Assembly: GCA_013398615.1 (NCBI GenBank)
Contig: VZSR01003805.1
Coordinates: forward strand, 1,024,237-1,088,236
DNA from: Brachypodius melanocephalos
Lineage: Eukaryota > Chordata > Aves > Passeriformes > Pycnonotidae
Length of the DNA stretch: 64,000 bases
Direction of reading: 5' to 3'
Positions 25,701 through 39,630 of the stretch are shown here, in pieces. Each line of letters begins with the position of its first letter. Positions within the stretch are counted from its first letter, which is position 1. Below the pieces are notes generated by a model that had not been told where the DNA came from, searched no databases, and saw only the letters and a list, made by a program, of their open reading frames with translations. Both the position numbers and the translations under genes were made by a program.

Positions 25701-27656
25701 CCAAAGTTCTGTTGTTTATGTCTACAATTCACTCTGAGCTAGGATACGTGCTTTTAGACTAGGCTTACTTCCTTCAGTTTCATATTCTGGGGATTTTCCT
25801 GAAGTACCACCAGCATGTGTATTCATAGGTGACTCCCATAAAGTCACTGCTGACCTTTAAACTATTTACTGTGCTCAAGACTGCAATTGGAACCTCATGT
25901 TCCTTCCATTCCTGTCTTACCAGTCATTAAGGTTTCTCGCTCAGCCCCATACACCAGCTCCTGTGTTATGAGATTTATGTTCCATTATCTCTTGCCTACT
26001 TAAATTCAAATTCAAAAGGCCCTTTTAATACATAGTTTGTATTCCATGGCATTACAGGAAATTTCAACTTTTATTTTCCAGCTGGAGAGTATTTTCTATA
26101 GGATCGTTTGCATTTTTTGTTTTCAGTTTGCACATAACAAGACATCGTGACACGTCTACCCTTCATAGTTCTCAGCAAGTGTTTTAATAGAAATAAACAT
26201 GATATCCTACAAGAAAAAGTCCTAGGAAAAGGAGACAAAAAGGACAGCTGTGACATGGATGGAAAACTTCTTGTGAGGGAGTTCCCCTTGCAGCCTGAAG
26301 TCTCCCTTAACAGCCTTTGGACTACTGTCCTCAACTGGACCCCCATGCTTTGTCTCTCTGTTGCCTCAGCTCTAATCCTAGGAGTGGATTTGGCATAACT
26401 GAATGATCTCCAGCTCTGGCCAAGTGAACAAAGGGTCAGTGGAAAATTCTTTTCATTGCCCAAACCTTGCCTCTGCAGGCCCTTTACAGCCCAGCCTCAA
26501 CTGGATGACTTGGCTTTGCATCGCTGTTGACCCCAATGATAAATCTACCCCAAGGAGTGAGGAGACTTCTCAGAGAAGTATACCTTTGGTGCACAAACCC
26601 TCTCTTGGAAACCTCTTTGTAGTACTTCTTAACGCAATTAATAGGCTTTGTTGTTCCCCTAACTCCAAAAATTCAAGTGTGGCTACAAAAGGGAGGCCTA
26701 GGGAAATTATTTCTTTTTGTTTGTTTTGGCTGCAGCTGGGTTTCTCTGGTGTTAGTTTTGTGTATAGTTGATGCGGAGTTGCAAGAAGCTGCTAAAGGTA
26801 AGTCTGGGGCATCACAAACAATTTTCCCTTTTTATTTTGTCAGTGGGATGAGTGATCTTGGGTAAAGGATTCAGTCACTTTCAGGGTTCCAGCCAATGCA
26901 AGATGTGAGACAAAGCCTAAGGGTCCACTTTGAGCAGAGACCTACAAAAGAGATGCCTATGGGAAGTTTGGGCAGAGAAAGGGCCAAGGCTGCAGGTTCT
27001 TATGTAAAGCCCAGGTCTTGGCAGCAGTTAGCACTAGGGTTAAGTGTTAGGGGAAAGACAGACTCAGGTCCAGTTGTGGTGAGGTCTCAAATATGTTGCC
27101 AAGATGAATTATTTCCAGGGCCAGTTCGGAAGATCTTGTGCTAGGTCTCAGCCAACAGCAACTTTTTATATTATATGTTTAAAAGTGTGAAGATTTGAAA
27201 TGTTAAAAAGTGACAAAAAGACTCAGTAGATCTTAACACAAATACATGAAATAAAGCATCAATCTTCAAGAGAAATATAAACCATGTAACAACTTCCCTA
27301 TGGTTACAAAACAAAAGTTAGGTGTAGAACATTCTGCTGGATTGAACTGGCTTTCATGGAGTGAAACAAGAGATGAAGCTGAGGAGCAGAAGATTTGGTG
27401 TTGGAGCTGTGGTTGCAGGGAGGAAAGAGCGAGAAGGACAGAGAGAAGGGCAGCATGGAAGAGCTTTAGGGTGCACCAAATAATTTCAGCCACACTGTCT
27501 GTGATGGCATGTTAGGAGTGGCTTGTGCCAGTCCAAGAACACCCCCACAACTCCTCTTGACTCTGGTTCCCCCTTCCCGTGCCTCTGTCATTTCTGGGCC
27601 ATTGCAGCCTGTGGGAGGCCAGAGTAAAACCAGCTTGTCCCATGGAAGAGGGGGCA
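22775..27656. other. Noncoding sequence up to the assembly gap
   Basis: No exon or transposon was recognised. A 16-bp palindrome ATACATGTACATGTAT lies at 23437-23452. A TATAAAGG word at 24041-24048 lies in a stretch (about 23960-24330) that includes a T16 run. Frames at 26071-26463 minus (130 codons) and 26403-26771 plus (122 codons) have no recognisable domain. The last 150 bp before the gap are more GC-rich than their surroundings. Confidence 0.5.
24181..24196 (+). repeat. Poly-T run of 16
   Basis: An uninterrupted run of 16 T within otherwise mixed sequence. If a minus-strand retrocopy ended here the tail would be on this side, but no gene body was recognised next to it. Confidence 0.85.
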
Positions 27657-27914
27657 NNNNNNNNNNNNNNNNNNNNNNNNNNNNNNNNNNNNNNNNNNNN
27701 NNNNNNNNNNNNNNNNNNNNNNNNNNNNNNNNNNNNNNNNNNNNNNNNNNNNNNNNNNNNNNNNNNNNNNNNNNNNNNNNNNNNNNNNNNNNNNNNNNNN
27801 NNNNNNNNNNNNNNNNNNNNNNNNNNNNNNNNNNNNNNNNNNNNNNNNNNNNNNNNNNNNNNNNNNNNNNNNNNNNNNNNNNNNNNNNNNNNNNNNNNNN
27901 NNNNNNNNNNNNNN
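27657..27914. other. Assembly gap (258 Ns)
   Basis: A run of N from 27657 to 27914. The length is not a round default value, so it may be an estimated gap size. Frames that appear to run through it (four overlapping ones on both strands) are meaningless. The flanks are relatively GC-rich, and the hidden sequence could include a GC-rich element or an exon; nothing can be said from this window. Confidence 0.99.
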
Positions 27915-29420
27915 TCCCAATCCAGCAGACTGCCTGCTACTCTCACCATTCCTCTCTCTCCAGTCTGTCAGCTGGAGGGATCACTGAATACTGAGTCTTT
28001 TTTGGAGATGTCAAGCAGAGCTGAGCTCTTCTTGGGCTGCACAGTAACTTCATAAGCCGTCACCTGATAAAACCTCCCAGAGCCTCAGCCAGAAGTAGCT
28101 GAAGCTATGAATGGAAAGAAGATGGCTGGAAAATGTGATTTCCATCTCCTGAAAAGGTCATGTTTGAGGAAAAAAGATCATCTGGGAAGGCATACAAGGA
28201 AAAAAAAATGTCATGGAGAAAGAACTATGAAAATTATATCTGTTTGCAAATTAGAGCCTTTCACTTTGTTGAGAGGGGTATTGCCATGAGTGCTTCTGCT
28301 TTTCTTGGCAACATCTTTTCAGAATAGCTAAAGGGACCTACCTGTCTGTCATCTCTATTTTCCTGGAGGAAAATAAAGTTCGATTTTTCCCCTGAGGAAA
28401 CTCTCACTTTCACTTTTGCAGGGAGGACAGTTCCTGTGGATTGAATTCATCCTGTGAATGAATTGCTGCTGCAGAGGCTGTGCTGTCCAGGAGGGCCTGC
28501 CCTGGTGCACAGCTGTCCCCAGCCATACCCCTGCTGTTCTGCACCTGCTGCCCAGCCCTGGCTGCCTTGCTGCAGGGAAAAGATTGTGTGGGGGAAATGG
28601 GGAGAGCAGGGGAATGAGGAGAAGGAGAAGTATGAAAGCATGCCTGCCTAAGCTTTCACTCAGCACAGAAGGTGACCACAGGGGTAGAAATTTGTCTTGG
28701 ATCCAGCTATACAGATCTAGGCAAAGAGTGTTAAGGGCTTTGATGGTGAGACTCCCCCATTAACAGACAGGGTGCCTCTTGAGCTGCGCTCTGCCTCTGC
28801 TCACAGCTCCCGGTGCCTGATGACGTAAACCTTGACCCCTTTCATTTGAAATTGTTTACAAGGAGAAACAGCATTTATACATCTTGTAAACTACCTCAGC
28901 AGCTGGAAATAGTGTCCATAGGACACTGTGACCAATGAACCCACAAATAAATAGTCCCTTGGACAAATGTTAAAAAATTCTCGGTTATGGCACTTCAGAG
29001 GCAATCTTGTTGAATCCAAAAAATGTTAAAGGTGACTTAAAAAGCCTGCAGTTTGGGAACATCTGAGCTTGTAGTCATTTGTCACTTAAACTATGAATAG
29101 GGACAAATGAACTGAAAGTCCTTCTCTTTCCTTTTCCTTTATATATAGCTTTTTCCACTGGAAGGATACACTTCAGGCTCTTAATCACTTTTCCAATATC
29201 ACAGTGTCAGTTTTATTTGGCAAAGTGATACATATGTCAGCAACAAGGCTTTGTGGACATATTTACATTTTATTTTTCTGTTTAGCTAGGTGGGTTTTTT
29301 AATCTCAAGAGTTCTTTGATGGATGAACATATTTTTATTTGGAGACTAGTACTGATTGTTTGGATAGAAACCAACTAGCTCTGCTGGAATGCATTTTTAA
29401 AGTTATCTCTTTTTATAGAA

Positions 29421-29449
29421 GTGTTTGTTTGTTTGTTTGTTTGTTTGTT
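29421..29449 (+). repeat. (TTTG)n microsatellite
   Basis: About seven GTTT/TTTG units in a row. A short frame that crosses it reads as a repeated C-L-F-V pattern and is an artefact of the repeat. Confidence 0.9.
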
Positions 29450-29513
29450 AACAGCTCATGCATTGTACTGATTATGTTGTGCACTGAATCCTGTAGACAG
29501 AGACCACACTGCT

Positions 29514-30263
29514 ATGCAGCTGAAGAGCTGTATCACAACACATACATGCAAGGGATTGATTACAGCTTCAGAGGAAGGAATTGTTTTGACATTTCCTAGG
29601 TTCTCACTTCCTCTGTTTGCAATCTTGAATAAAATCTCTGTTAACAGATCTGGCTTAATACAATTTCTTAAATTTTTCTTTTGTGATCAATTAAAAGGAG
29701 GAATAAACTGTGCTGTATGCAGCAATCTCCCCTTCCCAATGCATGTTGCCATCAGAGATACACTCATATTCTTCAGCCCTAAAACCAGAGTCCTCCATCA
29801 CTTCATCTATTGGACTAAGGGTGTCACTGGGTATCCTGGCCTCAGGGTGAACTCTGCCTTTCCCCTCCTTCTGTGCACATCCTTGAGAGATGACAGGCTG
29901 AGCTTCCTTCACATCTTTAACTGTGGCAACCAGCACTTTGGACTGGGTCTCTGGGTGAATATATTTCAACCTCTGATGAAATCTTCCCCTTTCTTCTGCC
30001 TGACTGATGTGGCAGGGCCAGCTGGGTTTGCCACACATCAGAAGTTTTCCTTTTGCCATCCCAGCCAGCAGCAGACTAGCACATGGAGAAAATATGGGAA
30101 TTGGAGCCACTCCTCTGCAACACCAAAAACTCCCCAGACTCACACACCCTCCTCCCTGGCCTCCAGATGCACCAGTGACTTGCTGGGACCTACACAGTCC
30201 TGCACCCTGCTCATGAGCCAGATGGGATGGGCACACTCTCTCAACAGAAATCCCACCAACTAA
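29514..30263 (+). other. Longest open frame (249 codons), probably not a gene
   Basis: An uninterrupted frame from ATG at 29514 to a stop ending at 30263. The translation has no domain, transmembrane pattern or repeat that I recognise, and its second half is rich in Ser, Thr, Pro and His because the DNA there is rich in C and in CCA/CAC words. The opposite strand is also open for 181 codons (29691-30236), which points to local composition (few T-A-A/T-A-G/T-G-A words) rather than selection. No clear promoter, Kozak context, polyadenylation signal or splice pattern was identified. It could be a retrogene or an exon-rich relic that I do not recognise, but chance is the simplest reading. Confidence 0.08.
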
Positions 30264-30440
30264 TCAAACCCCTGCTTCCAGACCAGTGACCTGGGAATCT
30301 CTTGCATCTCCCCACATCACAGACCCTTTGCCCCTTACAGAAAACACTGCCTATAGATGTGACCACAGGCTGCAGATTAAACAACTCAGTTTCTTACAGA
30401 GAAACTCATTAATCATTCTGACCCAGGCCACAGTAAGCAG

Positions 30441-30526
30441 AAACAAAAAAAAAAAAAAAAACAAAAAAAAAAACACAAACCAAAAACCAAAAAAAAAAAA
30501 CCCTAAACAAACAAACAACAAAAAAG
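30441..30526 (+). repeat. A-rich tract with AAAC units
   Basis: About 85 bp dominated by A, broken by single C, CC or CCCT and ending in CAAACAAACAACAAAAA. It probably began as poly-A or (AAAC)n. The matching open frames on both strands, lysine/asparagine-rich on the plus strand and phenylalanine-rich on the minus strand, are artefacts. Confidence 0.9.
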
Positions 30527-33500
30527 GTGCAAGCTTAGTACTGCTATTCATTTTGTTATTTCTCGCTCCTCTTGGGACAGTGTAGTTGTGGACACACTGT
30601 CGTGTTTTGACCACCTGTGTACTATATGAAGCTGCTGCCTTCCAAGCTCTACCTTTATCTCACTTTACTTCAGACTTTATAAACTGAATTGATAAATGTT
30701 TCAGTTTGATCCATAGCCTTAACAAATGCAACCCAGCTTGGCACCCAGAGTTAACATTCTCCCAGCCAATTGCTTGACCATTGTTTCACTTTTTGATGCT
30801 ATACCCAGAGATGCCTTATCTCCCTGCCATTGTCTCACTTCCTCCTTGACAATACTTGCAGTTCCCTTTGGTTCAAGTTAATCTTGGCAGGCACAAATAC
30901 ATCCCAAAACGAAATGAGGCATACTGTCCAACCCACCTTAAGCAAACTGGTTTAAGTTCCATACTCAATCACCAGAGAGAGCAGGATGCCTTTGCAGGCC
31001 TGCTGAAGGATCTCTGCTCCATCTTATTGAGGCATATCTGAAGGACAGCATTCACCAAATCAGATGTGGACTGGTAGGAAAGTGGCAAATGCCTCTATTT
31101 AGCAGCCTCCTTCACCTCTGCAGAGGGACAATGAAAGGTGCAGAGAAGGACGTGCTTACACCTAGGCCAGTGTTTAGTTTCATAAACACCGTGTTAAGGC
31201 AATTTTTTTACACCTCTGTGTTAAGAGATTTTCATCTCTTCTTTCAATCTGAACCACCATGAAGCCAGACAGGCAGAAGTCCTGCAGCCAGCTGGAAAAC
31301 ACACAAAACTGGTCTTAGTTGTGTGCTAGTTACCAGAACACTCTTCAGGCTGACAGGGACAATGTTGCATCTTGACAGGAAAGCAGTGAAATCCTTCAAC
31401 CTTAGATTTCTTTCCTAAATGTTAAAACCATAGGAAAGGTCATCATGCAAAAAAGTGGACTGCCACCACTTCCTACAGCGAGGTTTGTTATACTGCTGAC
31501 CACACCTCATCTCGTTCAGGCCTCCTCTGGGATCTTAGGAAGGCTTTGTGTGCCCATCCATATTCACACCAGGATCACAGGAGAGCACGTGCACGAAGAT
31601 TGACTTCCATCTCACAGCACGTGGGGACGGCACAATGAACTACCAAAGGACAGAGGCAGACACCTGACAATGGGCTGCCTACAGGGATAGGCAGGCAGGC
31701 TGGATTACTGTCTAGACCTTGGCTGGGCTGCAGGTCACCATGAATACAAAATCCATAAAACATTGCAGATATCTTCATTGTCCTATGCACTTGGCAAACA
31801 AAAATAAAAAGGGAAGTTATTGTCTCAAACTACAGGAACAGACTGTTACAGCCAATGCTGAATCTTTTCAGCTGGGTTTCTGAGGGGCAGAAAAATTATT
31901 TTCATAAGATGATCTGTTTCTAGTTATCTTCCTGAGGCTGTCAGCCTTTGGTTTCCGGGCAGCTGTTGCTGCTGCTGCTTTTCCTTTGGAGGTATTTTTT
32001 AACCCAGCTATTTAAAATGTTTATCTGCAATTCTTTTGTGCAGGATACTAACATTTCTCTGAAGAACGTAAGTATGAGACAGAAACAGTGATTTTTAGCT
32101 CTGTGCTAAACTTCTCTGAAATTGCAGGGGGGCAAGAAAAGACATATCTCTAGCCCAAGGCCTTCTCCCTTCTGAATTCAAAGCCTGTCATAACCAATAA
32201 AAGCATTAAAACTTTTTGTAATGAAGAGGTGAGTAAGTGATTCATAACTTAGAGCATAAGGCAATATATTTGTATATATTACCACGTACACTCAGAGGTT
32301 ATCAGCGTTCCCTGTGAAGCTTCAGATTTATGCAATTCATCACCTAAGTGAATTCAACAAAAGTTTGGCAGGAAAGCAAAGAGTTACTAGTTGGTCAGCA
32401 ATATTTTAAGAGCTAAATAAGCTCCAAGAAAAGTCAGAGATCACTACAGTGCACGCAGAACTAAAAATAAACCATTAGGTCACAAACACAAACTTGCTGA
32501 GAGTCAATAGCCTGAGGTAGGCAGCAAGATGCAGAACACCAACCACTGTACATGAAACACACTAATAGCTGCAGAGAAGCTGTCCAGTAAAATAGACCAG
32601 TGACTCAGGGTCCAGGAGATTTAATCTGACACCATTCCAGGGATATCAGCATATGACTTCAAACACTGCATTAAGAGATAGAAAGCTTAATAGCTGCTTT
32701 CTGGTTTAGCACATTGCCTGGTGATAATATTCCTGAATTTAGAACTAATAAAATATCTCTTGCCTCCAGCAGCAACATCTCAGTACTTTACTGAGATCAA
32801 ATCCTTTGCTGAAGCGTGTCAAATAGGTCAGAGGCAGATGACAGTACAGGAGAAGGGTCACCACCTCCATAAAAGCATTTATGAGGAACAGAATGTATAA
32901 GGCCAGAAGAGATATATGGGAGCACAGATACTCCTGACTCTAAAAGACATTTCCAAGCCTCCTAGATCTCTGGTCACATATTCTATCCAATATTTTAGAA
33001 ACTAAAGTGGAAACCATAGCAAACATAGATAGATGAGGAAAGTTGCATAAAGCTACCAAGCATATAGGAGAAAATGGAATGGCACTGATTTGGATCTACT
33101 GCCTTCCTTCAGTGAAATGGCCAGGCACTAAAGAGGGCCTCACTGGCCAGCTCCTGGAAACTGGCTCGTTGGAACAGGGCATTTTCCTGCTAAAGTAAGC
33201 AATCTCATTTCACTCCCAGATCTTTTTTACCTTTGGGTGATGGTGCTATGCAGCAGCAAACAAGCAATTCAAGTAACACTACTCCTTTATCTTGGACACC
33301 AAACTTTTATCTAAAAAAAGGTTGATACTATTAATCTTTGGAGCTTGAGCTCCAGCTAGAAATTAATTTTGCTTTACTGCCCATCTTTGTATGAAAACTA
33401 CTTAGGATTTGAATATTTACAGCAGCAATGGCCTTTGAAGTTCAGTTCTTAAAAACATTAAGTTATGGAAAATGCTTACCCTGAAAATATGAGAACAATG

Positions 33501-36500
33501 GACCTTACCTATTCATTATGTATATTCTGTCTAACAACTACAGCATAAACCTCACCCAGCTGTGTTTGACTGAGATCAAATGTAATAAAAGACTGATAAT
33601 AAATACTGAATTGCTATAGAAGAATTTGAGCTGAAGTTCTCCTTGCATGAATAAACCGAAATCAAGACTACACTTTACACTACACTTGTAGAATTTGGAA
33701 GTAGAAAGCTGAGATCCATGAAGATTATTCTGTTATAATTCAATAATCTTTTTTCTTTTAAACAAGGCTCTACAAAGCAAGGTCACAAAGGACGTTCCTC
33801 ATTGTTCATTAAAGCTGCTATTTCCTTGTATATGGTACTGCAGGGTGGAGTACAACTATTTTCTGCAAATCAACCGAGAAAACTATCAGAATACAATAAA
33901 ATTCAAATGTGTATTCTTATCAGATCCTTCCCTAAGAGCTAAATATTTTCATATAAACTGCATTATATCAGATAATTTAATTCCAAGAGAAAATATTTTA
34001 CTACTCAGTATTCACTATGGATTTTGTCTCCGGGTAGCCTGCTATTCTGCCATTTGGATACTGTATTCCATATTGAAAGGCTGGGATATGACACCAGTTT
34101 TTTGTGACACCATAAGCTACATGTGAAACGATGCCAGCTCACCACTAGGCGAGCTGGCCATTCTAGATTTAGGGCTATGTTATAGGCAGAGGATTTCATA
34201 AGATATCAACCTTCCTTCTTTTACTTCTCCAGCCAGAAGACCGGCTGCTCTGGACACTCTCACTGGCACTCTCCAGCCTGCTGCTCCTGAGAGACAGGCG
34301 GAAGCAGGGTCCACTTACACCAGATCATTGGTTTCCTTTTCCTCCCTGGACACATCCCAAACCCAGGCTACTGGAAATATGTAGACACTTGTTAGCTATT
34401 TTCAGGTCTCTTTCTTTGCTGTAACTTCCCTGACCAGATCCCTTGACTTCTGCTGGTTTTCCCAGTTCTCCACGGACTGCCCTCAAAGCCTGGGCTCGTC
34501 ACCCCAGATAGAAGGAGAGAGCAAAATTCACTCTAATCTGCTGAGAAAATTTAGGATAGCCTTGGCTAGACTGACCCCAGGTGATATGGTCTGTAAATGC
34601 AATCTGGACATTTTCTACTCCAACAGCCACATGAATTCTGTAAACAGGAGTGCACAGAAAATTCTGCATGCGGTTATTTAAACTTACACCTATGGTACAC
34701 ATATAAACTGAATTACTTTAATTTTCCTGTTCTTAAGCACAGAGCTGCTTCAGCATATATTTCCCTCTTCATCACGCCGTGAGTGCTGGCAGCACAGAAG
34801 CAGCAGGTAATGGGTTATGACCATACTCATTAAGGTGTGTGGGCCAGGGCAGGTGACTTCAGGGAGGTATGGAGGGACATATGTCTTATTTGAAAGAATG
34901 CATTGAAAATAATTATACAGATTCATGAAACTTCAAAAAAACCAAATTTCTATATTATTTGTATGAAAAATTCAGTGATAGATTCTTTATTTCCTTTGTC
35001 TAAATTTTTCCTACAGTTTAATATTCAGTAACTTGTCCTGTTTCATTCTACCTCTTCTTGCATCTTAAGCAACGAAGTTGCTACCACTTCCCTTAGAGAA
35101 ATATTCCATAACTTGCGATTTCTCACTTGTCAGGAAATTTTCTCACACCAGCTTGCATGCTTCCTGTGCTAATTTTGTCCATTTCTGCTAGCAGTATCCT
35201 CATCTACTACTTCTAGCAGGAGCAGCAATGAACACTGTTGTTACTACTCTTGTACTTCTCCAGTAGATATGGGATGCCCCCAGCACTGGTAATCTAACAA
35301 AGATTCCTGCCCCAAATTAGTAAAACACATGAATTAACATTTTGGCAATCTCATGAGAATTCATTACCCTTAAAACATTTCCTCTCTTTTTCATGGACAC
35401 TTAGATGCAGCCAATGTCTGTATTTCGAAATGCAGAAGAAGAGTACCTTTTGGGTTTGACTGGAATTGGTGAGTCTACAACTTTGTGTAAAGTGTGGAAA
35501 CTTAACTGAGAAAATCAGTTTACCAAAACACAACATGATTGTAAATTGAAAGGCTGTAAATTGCAGCTGGACTTCAGTGAATACAGCAACATCCAGGGTA
35601 TTTCAAATGGTCAAAACTGAGCATTCATGGGGATTACTGTGTTACTGTGTTTCAGTTTTGAATTTTAAAAAAGGAAAATTTTGAATTTTCTTTAAAGATA
35701 AAGTATAGAAAACTTGTCACATGTAACTGGAATATTTGCATTTGTTAAAACCATAACCTTTTGTTCTGTCATAATATGTTGGGCTTTTTTTTTTCATTGC
35801 TGGAATGCTATAATTCATAATGCTATGTACTGGTTTTAAAATGTTATTTTAATCTCAAAAGAAAAATCTAAATTACTCCATTTTTTAGTCTGTTTTTTAT
35901 AAGTATGGACATGTCTCAATCCCAGATTTTGCTGTCATTGTAACAGCATTTTCCCTATTGGAAAATTTTCAACTAACATTTTTTAACGCATAAGCCATTC
36001 TCCTTTATGTAATTGATATTTCAGGACTAGCAGGTGTAGAGAATTTTGTTGTTTTCCTGAAGTAGAAATTTTGCTTAAATTGCCCATTGCTCAGGTATAT
36101 GATTCAGTGCCTAGAACAGACTTAGGTAATTTTTGACATAATTTGCACAGTTTGCCAATAACTTGGGTGTGAACTACTAAAGAAATCCATTAACTCCCTG
36201 TAAGTGCTGGAGTCATTAATTCTTAGGTGTGTGTACTCTTCAAACACATGAGATGAAAAATTCCTTGAGTAATATTTTTTGGATAGCTTGCTTTTGACCA
36301 TACTTTCCATTGTGTAATTTAATCTTAAAAGTTTTTACAATGTGATGTGGCTCCGGACTCAGAAAATAATCTCTTAAACAAAATATTGAAGGGTGTGAAG
36401 GGTGCTGCTTTATCTGCTGCCCTTAATTGTTCAAGGCAAAACAATTAAACAGAGTGGGACAGAAACCAGAAGTTGATCATGGAAATGTAGCGGCCAGTTG

Positions 36501-39416
36501 TTCTATATAGAGATTCTCAGCATGGCTTCCTAAGAATTTTTACTATATTTTTGCATTAAACACTTACATGGTTATGTTTGGGGAATTTGCGTATCGAGCT
36601 TATATTGCTAATCTAATATCTTTTTTTAGTCCACGTATATGTGGTGTTTTGAAAGAGGTCTGTGTAACCACACCAAAGGATAGCTACTTATCTGAGCTGC
36701 ATCTGGAGGAGTGGCAGAGGCAGATGCTGAAGTGGAACCATCAAGGCTCAACAAAGGGACACGGCTGTCACAAGGATGTGATACCATCCTAGCGTCAAAC
36801 ACGGCCAGTCACGGGAAAAAATCCCCTCAGCTCAGCCTGGCTTTGATCACTGCATTCTACAGGGCCTGCCCAGCACAGGCCTGACCAGATTCCTTCAAAG
36901 AGATCCTCATGTGGGATAGGGCTTCCTGTGCTGGGTTAAAATCACCTTCTGAATTACCTTACCCTAAGAGCATTCATCTGAAATAGTATGATTACAAGAA
37001 AAGTTGCTTCAGGAACTCTGGCTTGCCTGGGGTTCCCCAAGGGCAGATTTTTAAGATGAAACTGTAAAAGAGTAAAAGGCTATTGAGCAGTAAAATATTA
37101 TGGAAATTTACACCATCAAAAATAAAATAATTTCAAAATACTTTACTAATTCTTTTACTCAAGGACATAATAGATACGAGTCCTTTTATAGATCTTTTTC
37201 TCTGGGCAGCACATGCTTTGTAAACTTTCAGCTGGACTAGATTAATGGGAATAGAAATGAAGGACAAATCCTTGTCTCTGATTCAGCAGGATCATCACAT
37301 ATATTTAATTCCAAACACCTGATTCCCTCTAATTCAAACCTTAAAGCATGAAGGATCAATAGTTCATTCGCGACTGACTGCTGGCAGTAATACTGCAGAA
37401 CAGACAGCTTTTATGTCATTTAAGTAATATATCATATCAATATATATCTCTGAGATATACCAGAGACCTTATGTGTAGATTTTGGATTTTTTTTATGTCC
37501 TTCTACCTCATGAAACAAAAATATGAGAGCGTGGTCACACAGAGTATCCACATGAAATGGCATTTCAGTATCAAATAGACACCAGCAGGTTTGCAGCCAA
37601 AAATTACAATGAAAAGAGAGAATGTTTGAATTTCAAAATAATGTGGAAAACACAAATCAATAACTGTAACATAAGAAAAAGGAGGGTAGATACACTGAAA
37701 TCCAGGGAAAACCAGAGCCACAATCAATTAGGTAAGAGGAAATAATTAAATTGTTGTATGTGTGTTTTTTCCAGAATAGAAAGTAGAAAGTTCTAGAAAG
37801 CAAACTGTGGGTACTGGAGAAAATGTTGGACCAGATATTAATTGAACAATTTAGAAAGAAGTTTGGAACATTCATGGGAAATGAAATGTATCAAAGAGGT
37901 AAAAATGGTAAACTCATCCAAGAAACCAATGAGAAATCAAAACCTCACAAAGAGATATGGAAGAGATAGCACTTCAGGCTGGGAGAAGGTGATGTGGTAT
38001 AAAGATGACCTGAGAAGAGGACACTAACAGAAAACACGAAGAAGTCACATTATCCCAGAACCGTGAAGGATCTAATGCACTGAATCTGAGCCCTCTCCAG
38101 GTGTATGACACAGAGCAAGACTGAACTACTGGCACACAACGCTCACAAAGCTGAGGACAACCTCATCCCAGTGCAGAGAGGTTAAATTTCTCCTTAGCTC
38201 TGTATCCAGAAAAAGACAAGATTGCTCCAGTTCCAGTCTATAATGTCTTTGTGGATGTCCAGACAAACTGGTGGCTGACTCAGAGAAACTCTCAGTTGAG
38301 AGTGGTATTCTAATTTTAAACATTCGGTTATTCATTCTGTGATCACATCATGAGATCACACATGAAATCTTGTTGTATCACAATTGTATTAAACTGGGAA
38401 TTTTGGATCTGTGGCTTCATAGTGTGAAATCCCTTCATCCTTATTGGGCTGCCTGAAATGCTCTGTGTATGGTCACGCAGACTCCTTCTTGACCAGGGAG
38501 AAAAATAAGCAGTTCATTCATTTTATCTACTTCAGACATCTCTAGAAGAGAAAAAACCCATCCCACATGTGTCAGCAATGCTCCATTTACTGCAAACAGG
38601 GTTATAGGTGAAATCTCCTCAGAGGGAGCTTTCTGTGATGCAGTTGTCTCTCACTTTGAATGGAATTAGCTTAGAACAGTGCCAGCACTATGTGAATTAA
38701 GTGAATTTTCTAACAAACAACAATTCGTTACAAGAAAATTAAATATGAATTGCCTGCAGGTAACCTGAGGGCCAGTCAGATTTCATCTCAATTGAATTTA
38801 TTGACTAACAGAGAGATGAAAAGGCTGTTTCTAAGTCCATCTTACGGATTGTTTATCAAGTTGAAACCAAGTATGAAAATATTTTTCTTCAGGTATGGTC
38901 ACTGTTTTTCACAGAGGTTGGAAACTATTTGAGTGGGACAAAGGAGATAAAACTGCTAGGACAGAAATCCTGGCCCAAGCAGTGCCACACAGACAATGAG
39001 GGTATGCAGCCAAAGCCAGGCAGGTGGTGAGAAGTCTCCTTAGCCAGTATCATGATCATTTCCAACTTAATATTCAGTTTGCATTAATCTGTGTCATCCT
39101 GAAAATGTTATTTCACTCCCCCAAGTGACTTGCCCCTGCTTTCCAGGCATCAAAGGCCAGAATAGGAAATTTGCAGAACTGAACATGATCCTGTCCAGAG
39201 TAGAGTAACTATCAGATAGTGTGCACAGTTACCATTTCTGCAGCTACTTCAGTATTTGCCAAAATTAATAAAACTACTGGTTTGGGTGTCTAACAAAAGG
39301 TACATCACAGTTTGGTGCAATGGTACATCATACTGGAAATTTCAGATTCTTGCAGGAGGTAATGGTACCTAACAACAAGACAACTTCTAACCCACATCAC
39401 TCTGTGATGAGCTTCA

Positions 39417-39470
39417 TAAAAAGAAAGAAAGAAAGGAAACAAAACAAAACAAAACAAAACCCCCCAAAAC
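39417..39470 (+). repeat. Compound (AAAG)n-(AAAAC)n repeat
   Basis: Four to five AAAG units are followed by about five AAAAC units and a short C run. It lies about 130 bp upstream of a long poly-A run. Confidence 0.9.
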
Positions 39471-39598
39471 CCACACACCTGTTTAGGAGCATGCTTCAGA
39501 AAGATTTGGGAAGCAGGAGCAAAATATTTTGTATGATCACATCTGTGAAGAGCAAGGTCCATGTTTTAATCCTCTCCTCCCTCTTTCCACTCTCCTGC

Positions 39599-39630
<32 letters not shown>

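Larger units (their letters stand above)
27915..39416. other. Noncoding sequence, no gene recognised
   Basis: This stretch holds the longest open frame in the window (29514-30263, described separately) and simple repeats at 29421-29449 and 30441-30526. A hairpin with 8-bp arms lies at 34133-34158 (GCCAGCTC, 10-nt loop, GAGCTGGC). A short repeat of GATCACA words lies at 38341-38365. No transposon, RNA gene or exon was recognised. Confidence 0.5.

Noticed and set aside
27509..28055. Four overlapping frames of 110-161 codons spanning 27.5-28.05 kb
   Set aside because: Most of their length is the run of Ns, which contains no stop codons by definition.
34133..34158. Hairpin with 8-bp GC-rich arms and a 10-nt loop
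   Set aside because: Around ten inverted repeats with 8-bp arms and short loops are expected by chance in this window; the stem is too short for a microRNA precursor.
39471..39627. Poly-A run of 28 as the tail of a processed pseudogene
   Set aside because: No polyadenylation hexamer is visible just upstream, no gene-like sequence was recognised before it, and no target-site duplication could be identified by eye.
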